A program made the position numbers and the translations under genes. From a virus: a DNA stretch of 41,475 bases. Position 1 is the first letter of the stretch. Every line of letters begins with the position of its first letter. This document shows positions 14,857 to 23,982 of the stretch, one piece after another. The stretch spans positions 1 through 41,475 of IMG/VR virus record IMGVR_UViG_3300031565_006436; one strand, written 5' to 3'. The notes below the pieces were generated by a model, which worked only from the letters and a program-made list of their open reading frames with translations, made no database searches and was not told the DNA's origin.

Positions 14857-15603
14857 GTGAAAAAATTATTATTGTGTTGTATGATGCTTATATCATTTGG
14901 ATGTGCTATTCCAAATGATATGCTTGCAACAGCAGTAACAATACATAATCCAAAAACATTTGCGGCAACAGGCTCTGGAACGATAATAGATATTAGTCCA
15001 TTAACTGAAGATCTAAATATGGTTACGATATTAACTGCTCTACATGTCGCACAAACGTTCCCTACTCCCTTAATTCGTGTTCGCATCTATGATTCCCAAG
15101 GGAATAGAATAGGTGCCGTTGTATCTCAAGGGTTTATATATAGTGGATATGCTTCACAAGACATAGCTACCATCTGGTTTAGCGTAAATAAAAAAGTTCC
15201 ATTAAAGGCTACAACAATTGCAAAAAATCATAAATTTAGAGTTGGAGAGAAGTTGTGGTTAACTTCTTCTCCAGGAGGTTCCTATCCATTATTAAGTGAT
15301 GGTATATTTGGTGGTTGGTGCCAATCAAGCGTGTTTTTTTTACGCCCTGGAGGTTATTACACTGGAGGCGTTTCTCCTGGGAGTTCTGGTGGGGGGATAT
15401 TCAATAGTAGACAAGAATTAGTTGGAATGGTAAGCAGGGTATTGTCTACCCCTTATCCTATCGGGTCTAACGATCACCGGCATATTATCCCTATTTTACA
15501 CCCACAAGGTGGAGTATTTATTCCATTTACGAGCAAAAAAATTGATGGTCTATTTTTAGAAAAAATTAAAATGACCGAAGAAAGGAAAAAAAATGCAAGT
15601 TAA
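14857..15603 (+). CDS. secreted trypsin-like serine protease, lipoprotein
   Basis: 248 residues from GTG 14857 (AGAGAG just upstream). The N-terminus MKKLLLCCMMLISFGC is a signal peptide with lipobox Cys16. Catalytic triad of the S1 type: His63 in LTALHVA, Asp102 in SQDIATI and Ser177 in PGSSGGG. It should be an envelope-anchored protease, exported from the infected cell. Targets are unknown; it might cleave surface receptors or host envelope proteins, or help lysis. It overlaps the dUTPase start by 11 bases and follows nrdJ, so it is in the same transcript. Confidence 0.8.
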   Translation: MKKLLLCCMMLISFGCAIPNDMLATAVTIHNPKTFAATGSGTIIDISPLTEDLNMVTILTALHVAQTFPTPLIRVRIYDSQGNRIGAVVSQGFIYSGYASQDIATIWFSVNKKVPLKATTIAKNHKFRVGEKLWLTSSPGGSYPLLSDGIFGGWCQSSVFFLRPGGYYTGGVSPGSSGGGIFNSRQELVGMVSRVLSTPYPIGSNDHRHIIPILHPQGGVFIPFTSKKIDGLFLEKIKMTEERKKNAS

Positions 15604-16069
15604 AATTAAGAAGCTACATCCAGATGCAATTATCCCACAGTATCAAACAAAAGGTTCAGCAGGTTTTGATGTTCATGCATTGGAAGAAGTCCGTCTTCCA
15701 TCAGGACAAAGAGGTATAATAAAAACCGGATTAGCTTTTGTGATTCCAGAAGGATTCGAATTACAAATTAGACCAAGAAGTGGGTTAGCTACCAAGTACG
15801 GCATAACGATTACCAACAGTCCCGGGACACTCGACAGTGATTATACTGACCAGCTTTTTGTATGTTTACACAACCTCGGAGATATGAACTTTACCGCTCA
15901 TAAAGGTGACAGAATTGCTCAATGTGTTGTGAATAAAATCGAAGTCGTTGATTTGGTAGAAGTAGAAGAATTTTCCGCAGAAGATATGGAAAAAGATCGT
16001 GGTGGAGGTTTCGGTTCAACAGGAGTTGGCACAGAAAAAATGATAAAATATGGAGAACAAAAAAACTAG
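15593..16069 (+). CDS. dut: dUTPase (trimeric dUTP pyrophosphatase)
   Basis: 158 residues; GAAAGGAAAAAA before the ATG. All five motifs are present: I AGFDVHA (23-29), II RPRSGLA (60-66), III GTLDSDY (78-84) with the catalytic Asp and Tyr, IV GDRIAQ (105-110), V RGGGFGSTG (136-144). Motif III continues TDQL in place of the usual RGE. It hydrolyses dUTP to dUMP and PPi, keeping uracil out of DNA and feeding dTMP synthesis, and is co-transcribed with nrdJ. A hairpin terminator follows. Confidence 0.95.
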   Translation: MQVKIKKLHPDAIIPQYQTKGSAGFDVHALEEVRLPSGQRGIIKTGLAFVIPEGFELQIRPRSGLATKYGITITNSPGTLDSDYTDQLFVCLHNLGDMNFTAHKGDRIAQCVVNKIEVVDLVEVEEFSAEDMEKDRGGGFGSTGVGTEKMIKYGEQKN

Positions 16070-16098
16070 AATTATCCATATAATTTAAAAACAAGGAT

Positions 16099-16147
16099 TT
16101 CCGAGTTAATTTTCCGAATTAAAGATGATTAACTCGGGAATTTTTTT
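16099..16147 (+). terminator. hairpin with T7 tract abutting the next ATG
   Basis: TTCCGAGTTAAT (16099-16110) pairs with ATTAACTCGGGAA (16128-16140; one bulged G), followed by T7. It looks like a rho-independent terminator for the nrdJ-dut unit. The next gene starts at the base after the T tract, and its only possible ribosome site (GGGA, 16136-16139) lies inside the 3' arm. Confidence 0.8.
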
Positions 16148-17785
16148 ATGGATATAACTGGAAATAATGTGGCTTTTTTTTATAGAGCCGGGGACGCAGA
16201 CAGCCTTGAAGTCGCTGAATACTACAGAGACGCCAGAAACGTCCCTGGAGACCAGCTAGTGGCCATAGCGTGTTCAGATGAGGAGATACTGAGCAGTCAG
16301 GCGTCTTTCGCCGCTGAGGTAGAAGACCTTGTTAATACAGCCATTACTACTCCTCCACTCAACGGTCGTGATATATATGTTATAATTTTAGGATATAATG
16401 TCCCTGGTGGATTTTATGATGGCCAAGATTTAATTTCTTCTGTATCTCGTATTATGAGAATTGGTCACGCATATACAAAAAAAGAAGGAAACACTTTCTA
16501 TATACAAAAATCTGAAAATAATCTGTATGAACCAGCTGATACAGGTTACGCTTATATTGTTGCTAGAATTGATGCACCAACTGTAGATGCCGCAAAAAAT
16601 ATTATTGACAATAACACTCAATTCATAAGACAAAGAGTTGTCAATGGTAGATTCTATCTCGATCCATATTTTGGACTATCAAGTGAACTCTATGATGTTT
16701 ATCAAGCGGTTCTTTACGAATTTGCGGCGAAAAATATTCCGCAGTTAAAAATTCCATTAAGAATGACAGTCACTGACGATCCGTATGTAGATCCTTGTTT
16801 TGCATGTTTAGAACAAGATAGCTTTTATTGGGGTGGGCTTGCCGATTACGCATCTGACAGCTTTTTCCTTAGTACGAACACCGCCAGAGTTTTCCTCTAT
16901 AGCATGGATACAGAACCTGCTGCCACTGTAAAGGATACTACGGAAACACAATGGGTAGAAGTAGCGTTGAGCAATAGCTATTGCTCTGCCGCTGGCGGAA
17001 TGTCGGCCACATCTCCTGATGAATTTTTAAGTGCTGGTGGATTTTTTACTACGCTAGAAGAAGGAGGAATTATTGGAGAAGCTTTTTTGTTTAGTCTTCC
17101 ATATTTCAATTGTCCAATCACATTTATCGGAGACCCACTTGCGACTACAACTTTTCCAGAATATAATACAGACACAGCGAATCAACCCAATCTATTTTGT
17201 ACCAGCTATGGATTTACGGCTGCACCCTATGGTTTCTTAATCAACATAGATGATATAGAATTGCCAGATTCAGACGATTGTTGGAACGATGATGGAGACA
17301 GATTTAGAATATCTGCCATTAATGTAGATCCAAATGGATTATATCGTTTGAAATTAACTGACAATTGTTTGTGGTCAAAAAGATTACCATACGCTCTGAC
17401 CAGTATAAGGTGGTTTAACCCTATTACCGATCCAGATCCATGTAACGACATACCAACATCTATTGCTGATGGTGAAGTAGTACAACATCACCTCGACATT
17501 TCTATGACAATTAGTAAAGTTGCTTCATCTACAGGTGTTTATTATGTACATACTACAATTCAGACACCAAGACAAGATGTTGGACATACAATAAAACCTG
17601 CCGGATATATTAAAATATTTGATGGAGGGTTCTACTACCATTCTATGACCAGAGATTGGGAAACATATATGTTTAATACATATTTAGATTATTCTATAGA
17701 TACTAATTCTGTTGTAGGAAAAAACGGTACGATACAAATTAATAAACAATATTTTATTAACGGTCAGGAGTCGGTATTTCTGTAA
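16148..17785 (+). CDS. TIGR03790-like virion or surface protein
   Basis: 545 residues. The N-terminus (NNVAFFYRAGDADSLEVAEY and onward, RNVPGDQLVAIACSD) and YVIILGYNVPGGFYDG resemble TIGR03790, a family of unknown function mostly in Planctomycetes and Verrucomicrobia. There is no signal peptide, in keeping with a virion part. The C-terminal half is beta-rich with aromatic and Asp/Asn residues. It heads the run of late structural genes and overlaps the next by one base (TAATG), so a tail or baseplate-adhesin role is inferred. The first 190 bases are noticeably richer in G and C than the rest. Start context is unusual (see hairpin). Confidence 0.6.
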   Translation: MDITGNNVAFFYRAGDADSLEVAEYYRDARNVPGDQLVAIACSDEEILSSQASFAAEVEDLVNTAITTPPLNGRDIYVIILGYNVPGGFYDGQDLISSVSRIMRIGHAYTKKEGNTFYIQKSENNLYEPADTGYAYIVARIDAPTVDAAKNIIDNNTQFIRQRVVNGRFYLDPYFGLSSELYDVYQAVLYEFAAKNIPQLKIPLRMTVTDDPYVDPCFACLEQDSFYWGGLADYASDSFFLSTNTARVFLYSMDTEPAATVKDTTETQWVEVALSNSYCSAAGGMSATSPDEFLSAGGFFTTLEEGGIIGEAFLFSLPYFNCPITFIGDPLATTTFPEYNTDTANQPNLFCTSYGFTAAPYGFLINIDDIELPDSDDCWNDDGDRFRISAINVDPNGLYRLKLTDNCLWSKRLPYALTSIRWFNPITDPDPCNDIPTSIADGEVVQHHLDISMTISKVASSTGVYYVHTTIQTPRQDVGHTIKPAGYIKIFDGGFYYHSMTRDWETYMFNTYLDYSIDTNSVVGKNGTIQINKQYFINGQESVFL

Positions 17786-18669
17786 TGGCTAATTTAAGCG
17801 AAACTTGGCTCACATGCCATAATAACATAGCGAAATCAATCGCTCTTATGTATGTCCAGCAGGCCCAAGCTCAGGCTGCCTATGCATATGTCGTTGCCAG
17901 TCATGATGTTCCTACTGAAGTGGATTTATTGTACCCAATGATTGACGCTTATAATCCCTATACTGATGAATCGAGAATAGGGTTATTTAAGCCGGTGGTT
18001 GAATATCTAATAGAATTAGCCAGAAATGGCTTTGTGGCTGAATACAATTCCGTATATGCTAAAATAACGGGTCAATTTGTAGAAAGTTTAACCCTTAATG
18101 AATTTTTGGGGTTAAAAGGATACAAAATAAGTCAGGTTATACTTGATGTATTGTCTTATACTGAGAATTATTCAATAGAGTATCCACAACAATCTGGTGA
18201 TAATTTGTCTAATCTGCATGGTGTCACTCAAGATGCACAACAAACACAGATAAAACTTATCCCAGAATTATATGTCAATCCGCAAAATATCTACACTGAG
18301 GGGTATTGGGAATTTAATACATCGGTGTCTAATACGGGATGTATTGGGAATTTTTATGATTTTATATTAGAAGTAGCTACTGATGTTGCGTTTACAAATA
18401 TTTTACAAACTCTGGACACGAGAACATCGGTGATAGGTTGGAGTTATGAAACAGCAGAAGATACAGAGGGAAACATATACTATGATTTTTTCCCAGAAGG
18501 AGGACTATATAAAGAGTATATAGGAAGAAAAGTCCGTTTCACAAGTATGCCAAGCATAATAGACACAACGAATATGGGAAGAGGCGACTCATATTACACA
18601 AGGATAACAAGAATAGTTGATGATGCTGTTTGTGATGTGGTTATAGATGAAGATGTTGTATACACATAA
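17785..18669 (+). CDS. hypothetical structural protein
   Basis: 294 residues; ATG overlaps the preceding stop. The N-terminal 130 residues are helical and Ala/Gln-rich (MYVQQAQAQAAYAYVVAS); the rest is beta-rich with an acidic end (VCDVVIDEDVVYT). No family recognised. Position between the TIGR03790-like protein and the Ser-rich LamG protein suggests a tail, collar or fibre-attachment component. Confidence 0.75.
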   Translation: MANLSETWLTCHNNIAKSIALMYVQQAQAQAAYAYVVASHDVPTEVDLLYPMIDAYNPYTDESRIGLFKPVVEYLIELARNGFVAEYNSVYAKITGQFVESLTLNEFLGLKGYKISQVILDVLSYTENYSIEYPQQSGDNLSNLHGVTQDAQQTQIKLIPELYVNPQNIYTEGYWEFNTSVSNTGCIGNFYDFILEVATDVAFTNILQTLDTRTSVIGWSYETAEDTEGNIYYDFFPEGGLYKEYIGRKVRFTSMPSIIDTTNMGRGDSYYTRITRIVDDAVCDVVIDEDVVYT

Positions 18670-18680
18670 GGAGATAGTGG

Positions 18681-20849
18681 TTGATAGATCCTATTACATA
18701 TAAATCAATCGCAGATACATTTTCATATAATTATGATGATACTATCCTTATGTCCAAATATTTACAGTTGGCGTATAATGAAATTAATTATTATGTTACT
18801 AATAACGAATACGATGATGCAACAAAAAACAAAATGGCAGGACACTCTTTAAGAGATTCTATTAACAATGTTTTAGACAGAGAAATAGATAGTAGAAGAC
18901 TTGACGACGCTTTGGACCAAGTAGAAGCGGTAAAAGCCCTCCAATTCCATGTCACTTTTCATTATGGGAGTGTTAATGGGTTTCTACTAGATAATAGTAT
19001 AACTGTAATGTGTAGTTTTGCCGTCCTATCTGAAAAGGCAGGATATACGATTGATGAGATTCATATCGATCCTCCATGTGATATTAGTTCGTCAAGCTCG
19101 TCAGAATCGTTATCTTCTTCCTCAAGTGTATCTACTGAGTCTACTTCAAGCTCATCTTCAAGTACGTCGTCAACATCTTCATCAAGTACGTCGTCAACAT
19201 CTTCATCAAGTACGTCGTCAACATCTTCATCAAGTACGTCGTCAACATCTTCATCAAGCAGTTCGTCGAGTGAGACTTCTATTAGCAGTCCAAGCTCCAA
19301 TACTCCAAGCTCAAGCAGTTCTAGTTCTAATACTCCAAGTTCATCGAGTTCTAGTAGTTCAAGTTCTAGCAGCCTAAGTTCTAATACTCAAAGTTCATCG
19401 AGTTCAAGCCCAAGCAGTAGCTCAAGCTCGAATACGCCGAGTTCAACGAGTAGTAGTTCTTCGAGTAGCAATACTCCTAGTTCGATTTCAAGTAGTTCTG
19501 AGAGTTCAAATACTCCAAGTTCCAGTAGTTCTAGCTCGACAAGTTCGAGTTCGGAAACTTCTCTATCGAGTAGTTCAAGCAGTTCGAGTTCAAGCAGTTC
19601 GACGAGTTCTTCGTCAAGTAGTTCAAGTTCGAACACTCCAAGCTCTAGCTCAAGTTCGAACACTCCAAGCTCTAGCTCAAGTAGTTCTTCGAGTTCTAAC
19701 ACCGAAAGCTCAACAAGCTCAAGTAGTAGTAGCTCAAGTACCTCCAGTTCAAGCAGTTCCAGTAGCTCGCCTTCCAGCCAATCTGTTGAGACCCCTTCGA
19801 GTAGTTCCAGCAGTAATACTCCAAGTTCTACTTCAAGTTCAAGTAGTAGTTCTCCAAGCAGTCCAAGTTCTGAAAGTTCTAATACTCCAAGTTCGAGTAG
19901 TAGCTCTTCAAATTCAAGTAGTAGTTCTCCAAGCAGCCCAAGTTCTGAGAGTTCTAACACTCCAAGTTCGAGTAGTAGTTCTTCAAGTTTAAGTAGTAAT
20001 ACTCCAAGTTCTACGAGTTCTTCTTCGAGTTCGCCAACTTCCGAAAGTTCTCAGAGTTCTAACACGCCAAGTTCTAGCTCAAGCTCTTCTGGGGTACTAC
20101 CTCTGGTGATGACAATGAATCCAGTTGTTCAAAGTAATAAACCAAACCTTTGGGCTCCTGGAATTAGATATGACAAGCCTATAGCAAGTGGACTTGTGGC
20201 ATACTGGCCATTCTGGGAAGGTGGTGGTGATAAGGTGCATGATGCTAGTGATTTTGGTCGTCACGGCACAATGGTAACAATGGAACCGGAGACCGATTGG
20301 GGCTATGGTCCAAACGGTACTATATTAGTGTTCGACGGAGCAAACGATAATGTTTCTATCGCTGATAGTTACACGTGGTTGCCACATAATGAAATAACGA
20401 TTGCTGCACGTTATAGGAATGATAACCAACAGCAGTCTGCATTAATCGCATGGAACCAAGGTAGCTTTACTAATCGTATCGGAGTTCAGGCTCCGTGGTC
20501 TAATGGAGAATATTATTGGGACTTTGGCAATTCAACTGGAGACGGGAGATTGACTGGTACATGGCCAGGAGTTGAAGGGGAATGGGGGACGATTGCTGTA
20601 ACATCTGGTCCAAAAGGTAAAAATGTATATTGGAATGGAGTTCTGATAAATAGCAATAATACGAGTTCTTCAATTACTTCTGCCACACAACCATTATTGA
20701 TTGGATCGGCCCTGACTACGAGCCAAAGGATGGCGGGGGCTTGTGACTATATAATAATGTGGAAGAGGGCACTAACTTATGCTGAAATTTTGGAATTGTA
20801 TCATGATCCATATGGATTAATAACTCCAAAGAAACAGGTACGTATATAA
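18681..20849 (+). CDS. Ser-rich fibre-like protein with C-terminal LamG-like domain
   Basis: 722 residues from TTG 18681 (AAGGAGA at 18668-18674). Three parts: a helical N-terminus (1-134) that probably docks to the virion; about 340 residues (135-475) that are mostly serine with T, P, N, E; and a C-terminal LamG-like jelly-roll (about 500-722: SGLVAYWPFWEGGG...HDASDFGRHG, LVFDGANDNVSIA, and a final MWKRALTYAEILELYHDPYG). LamG folds bind sugars or surface proteins, so it is a likely receptor-binding tip on a flexible stalk. Serine codons in the stalk are AGT/AGC, TCG, TCT/TCC and TCA, the first groups matching the three tRNA-Ser genes. The stalk may be O-glycosylated. Confidence 0.85.
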   Translation: MIDPITYKSIADTFSYNYDDTILMSKYLQLAYNEINYYVTNNEYDDATKNKMAGHSLRDSINNVLDREIDSRRLDDALDQVEAVKALQFHVTFHYGSVNGFLLDNSITVMCSFAVLSEKAGYTIDEIHIDPPCDISSSSSSESLSSSSSVSTESTSSSSSSTSSTSSSSTSSTSSSSTSSTSSSSTSSTSSSSSSSSETSISSPSSNTPSSSSSSSNTPSSSSSSSSSSSSLSSNTQSSSSSSPSSSSSSNTPSSTSSSSSSSNTPSSISSSSESSNTPSSSSSSSTSSSSETSLSSSSSSSSSSSSTSSSSSSSSSNTPSSSSSSNTPSSSSSSSSSSNTESSTSSSSSSSSTSSSSSSSSSPSSQSVETPSSSSSSNTPSSTSSSSSSSPSSPSSESSNTPSSSSSSSNSSSSSPSSPSSESSNTPSSSSSSSSLSSNTPSSTSSSSSSPTSESSQSSNTPSSSSSSSGVLPLVMTMNPVVQSNKPNLWAPGIRYDKPIASGLVAYWPFWEGGGDKVHDASDFGRHGTMVTMEPETDWGYGPNGTILVFDGANDNVSIADSYTWLPHNEITIAARYRNDNQQQSALIAWNQGSFTNRIGVQAPWSNGEYYWDFGNSTGDGRLTGTWPGVEGEWGTIAVTSGPKGKNVYWNGVLINSNNTSSSITSATQPLLIGSALTTSQRMAGACDYIIMWKRALTYAEILELYHDPYGLITPKKQVRI
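19161..19256 (+). repeat. four exact 24-base tandem repeats in the Ser-rich stalk
   Basis: Unit AGTACGTCGTCAACATCTTC followed by ATCA, four times, each encoding STSSTSSS. Identical copies can slip during replication and change the stalk length by 8 residues without frameshift. Confidence 0.95.
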
Positions 20850-20862
20850 TAGGGAATAAATA

Positions 20863-22776
20863 ATGCCAAGAAAAGAATATCATAAATTAAGTACGCTACT
20901 AGAAGACGTTCAATCGTCTTTTAAAGCTGAATCTTCTATATTTGCCATTCCCGATATTATAACTTTTTGTGAAGACCCTCAATATCTTGGGTTAAAAACA
21001 TTTAATCAATATCAAGAGGTTATGACAGATTTGTATCCTATGCAAAAAATAATTCTAAAGATTTTTTATAGAGGTTCACGTGGTAATGAAAACCTTAAGC
21101 TTACGCCTGATGAAATACAATTTTGTAAAGATGCCCATTTAGATGACGGAGAACATGGGGATGCTTTAGAAAAGTATTTTATGAATTATAAATTCAGAGA
21201 TTTAGTCCTTGTTTGGGGAAGGCGTTCTGGGAAGACCTTCTTGTTCTCTATCATAGCTGCATACGAAGCGATGAAATTGATTGAGACTCCAGGCGGTGAT
21301 CCATATGCCATATATGCTAAAGGAAGTGGATCTCCTATATCTATTCTTACGGTAGCAAGCTCATCAGACCAAGCTAATCTGGCTTTCATGGAGATCAAAG
21401 AAAAGATAATTAACAGCCCATATTTTTCTGACAAATATATGACACCAGAAGGAATTGGGGCAGATTCAATTTGTCTTTTAACACCAAAAGATAAGCACGA
21501 CAATCTTGAAAGAAAACATAGAAAAATAGCAAGCAAAAAGGGAAGCATTATCATCGAAGTTGGTCACAGCAACTCAAATACGCTGCGTGGTAAATCCATC
21601 CACACACTGCTGTTTGATGAGATGGCCTCATACAACGTGACATCGGGTCCATCTTCTGATGTAAGACTTTATCAGGCTTTAGAACCGGCAGTCAATACTT
21701 ACTTTAGAAAAGTCAAAGTATTTGACAAAGATGGAAATATAGTATTAGATAGATATGGAAATCAGAAAGAGAAGAAAGAATTCGATGGTAAAATTATTTG
21801 CATATCATCTCCTATGGGCAAAGAAGGAGTGTTGTTCGACCTATATAGCAAGTCCCCACAGAGACAGAACAGAGTATCATGTAGACTTCCATCATGGGAT
21901 GTAGACCCTAATCTGTCTGAACAAGATTTACGGGATGTTAGTAATTTACCGGATGAAGAATTCCGCCAAGAATATGGTGCCGAGTTTGCAGGTACGGCTG
22001 GTACTACTTTTTTTCCGAGAGAATGTATAGAAGACATCTTCGAAGCGACTCGTGGAATGCAATTTTCAGACTATGGAGAACCAGGGATTCCGTATTTTGC
22101 CCATCTAGATCCAGCAAGTACAAGTCATAATTATGCATTGGTTGTTTGTCATAAGCGTATTTTTATGAACAGGGAAACAAGGGTATCTGATTACTGTATT
22201 ATTGTTGACCATATTAAATATTGGAGTCCCCAGGCCGGACAACCTATCCTTGTGGAAGAAGTTGACAAATATATGGAACAATTAAAGAGTCGTTTTTTCT
22301 TAGCATCCGTTACATTTGACCAATGGAATAGTGCAGGAAGTATACATAAATTACAAAAACTTGGGATTCCTGCGAAATGCACGAAGTTCGATAATACCTA
22401 TATCATGAAAATATATGATGAATTGTATAATCTTGTCGTTAGCAAAAAAATCATTATTCCGTATCATAAGCTATTAAGGGACGAAATGCTCGGTCTTCAA
22501 AGGAAACAAACTCCCCGTGGATACAAGAAAGAACCGAGTAAGACAGGGATGGTAAAAACCGATGACATAGTGGACGGATTAGCGGGTGCCGCGTATATGG
22601 CTATACAGGCACAATTCAATAGGTTACAGAAAAGCCATTTAGTGAATACCGGTCGAGGTACATCTTCTGGTGCTCATTTATGGCAGTCGATGTCTGGTCC
22701 GATTGGATATGGAACTGGGCCACAAGTTGCTCAGAGATTAGAAAAGATTAATTCGTGGCCAAATAGCAAAAGGTGA
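20863..22776 (+). CDS. terL: terminase large subunit
   Basis: 637 residues; GGGAATAA before the ATG. ATPase part: Walker A GRRSGKT (119-125), Walker B LLFDEMA with Asp252-Glu253, and a coupling motif region near ICISSPMGKEG. Nuclease part: HLDPAST (about residue 410) with the first metal Asp, a middle DQWNSAG and the last DDIVDGLAGA (about 565) with a metal Asp. It packages DNA into the prohead and cuts concatemers. No small terminase subunit was recognised nearby. No intein is present. Confidence 0.93.
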   Translation: MPRKEYHKLSTLLEDVQSSFKAESSIFAIPDIITFCEDPQYLGLKTFNQYQEVMTDLYPMQKIILKIFYRGSRGNENLKLTPDEIQFCKDAHLDDGEHGDALEKYFMNYKFRDLVLVWGRRSGKTFLFSIIAAYEAMKLIETPGGDPYAIYAKGSGSPISILTVASSSDQANLAFMEIKEKIINSPYFSDKYMTPEGIGADSICLLTPKDKHDNLERKHRKIASKKGSIIIEVGHSNSNTLRGKSIHTLLFDEMASYNVTSGPSSDVRLYQALEPAVNTYFRKVKVFDKDGNIVLDRYGNQKEKKEFDGKIICISSPMGKEGVLFDLYSKSPQRQNRVSCRLPSWDVDPNLSEQDLRDVSNLPDEEFRQEYGAEFAGTAGTTFFPRECIEDIFEATRGMQFSDYGEPGIPYFAHLDPASTSHNYALVVCHKRIFMNRETRVSDYCIIVDHIKYWSPQAGQPILVEEVDKYMEQLKSRFFLASVTFDQWNSAGSIHKLQKLGIPAKCTKFDNTYIMKIYDELYNLVVSKKIIIPYHKLLRDEMLGLQRKQTPRGYKKEPSKTGMVKTDDIVDGLAGAAYMAIQAQFNRLQKSHLVNTGRGTSSGAHLWQSMSGPIGYGTGPQVAQRLEKINSWPNSKR

Positions 22777-22829
22777 TTTTTAAAAAAAACAGAATAAAGA
22801 ATATAGTATTAAAGTATTTGGAGAAAATA

Positions 22830-23447
22830 ATGGTTAAATTTAATTTAAAGAAACAATCTGATAGCGTAACACCTTATCCAAAAAGGTTAGTTAAACAAGT
22901 TGATGATTATGATGTTAGACCGGAAGAAGCAAAGAATTATACGAAACTTCTTGAAAAGGGTAGAAAAAATCCGGCAGGTGATAAAAACTATGAGAAACTA
23001 CTTAATGATTCAACAAGAGTAGAATCAAGCAACAAAATCACCGACGGCCAATTGGAAGCAGAATCCAAACAAAGGCATGACGATGGTGTTCCTTTAATGG
23101 ATATGGCAAAAAAGGTTACAACTGACAAAGATCCAAAGTCGGAAACCAAGAAATCATTCTGGGATGCCTATGTCGGTGATGACATCTCAGAAGACCAGAA
23201 GACTAAAGTTGTTGGTAATACTCAGAGAAGTCAGTTATTATCGAACTATGATACCAGAGAAGAGTTTGAAAAAAGCAATCCATCCGTGAAGAAAAGTGAA
23301 GCAGCTAACAGATTATTGGTTGCAGATGCGGTTCTGTATCATACATATAGGGTAGCCGCTGCTGAAGATAGGGATCTAACGGTATCAGAAAATAAAATCG
23401 TAGAACAAGTTAATAAAGAAAAAACTGACATTTTAGAGTCACTGTAA
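22830..23447 (+). CDS. hypothetical virion-region protein with FNLKKQS motif
   Basis: 205 residues from ATG 22830 (TTTGGAGA upstream; an in-frame GTG at 22773 is disfavoured). Begins MVKFNLKKQSDSVTPYPKRL. Polar, charged and probably partly disordered, with a helical C-terminus (EAANRLLVADAVLYHTYRVA). The FNLKKQS motif returns in several other proteins of this region. No function recognised; a capsid-assembly or internal protein is possible. Confidence 0.7.
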   Translation: MVKFNLKKQSDSVTPYPKRLVKQVDDYDVRPEEAKNYTKLLEKGRKNPAGDKNYEKLLNDSTRVESSNKITDGQLEAESKQRHDDGVPLMDMAKKVTTDKDPKSETKKSFWDAYVGDDISEDQKTKVVGNTQRSQLLSNYDTREEFEKSNPSVKKSEAANRLLVADAVLYHTYRVAAAEDRDLTVSENKIVEQVNKEKTDILESL

Positions 23448-23451
23448 ATAA

Positions 23452-23982
23452 ATGAGAGTAATTACTACGGGTAATTTTACGCATCGTGAAATATTTGCGT
23501 TGCGTGGCAATATTGAGAGGATGAATGATCCTATCAAAGACCCGTATGCACATGGAGTTCCAGGAGAAATATCCGATGGACTGTCATATTTAACACAAAT
23601 GGGAGATGAAAGCGGGATGTCAGGATCGTCTTCTATGGGTGGAACAAGGGCCAGAAAAGGGTTCCCCCGTGGAACCAGTTCAAAAGAAGATGAGTATGAC
23701 GAACAAAGAAAAAGAGATATCCCTGCATCGGATCATATGTTTATCAGCGACAATAAAAGTCAAAGAGAAATAGATTTAAGGAAAGGGAATCTGATAGGAA
23801 GAGGGGGAAATGATGATACTTTTACCGATGAAAGAGAAAGGCCAGTCCCAGATGACGAAATTTGGCGAGATGTAAACAGAATTCAGAATATGACTGAAAT
23901 TGGTAGAACAAATGAAGGAATTGGTCGAATAAATAAGAGATATAGGTCAGTTAAAGAGAGAGTTAAAGGAGCTTACAAATGA
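23452..23982 (+). CDS. hypothetical virion-region protein, MRVITTGNF start
   Basis: 176 residues; no strong ribosome site, four bases after the previous stop. Glycine/serine- and charge-rich, likely disordered in the middle (SGMSGSSSMGGTRARKG). It begins MRVITTGNF, a start shared in form with several small neighbours. It overlaps the next gene by 4 bases (ATGA). Function unknown. Confidence 0.7.
   Translation: MRVITTGNFTHREIFALRGNIERMNDPIKDPYAHGVPGEISDGLSYLTQMGDESGMSGSSSMGGTRARKGFPRGTSSKEDEYDEQRKRDIPASDHMFISDNKSQREIDLRKGNLIGRGGNDDTFTDERERPVPDDEIWRDVNRIQNMTEIGRTNEGIGRINKRYRSVKERVKGAYK

Noticed and set aside
19161-19256. CRISPR-like array
   Set aside because: The 24-base repeats are directly adjacent, without spacers, and lie in frame in a coding region.
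19388-19960. Leu/Glu-rich minus-strand ORF over the Ser stalk
   Set aside because: Its LEL/LEE composition is the antisense reading of serine codons; it has no start signal.
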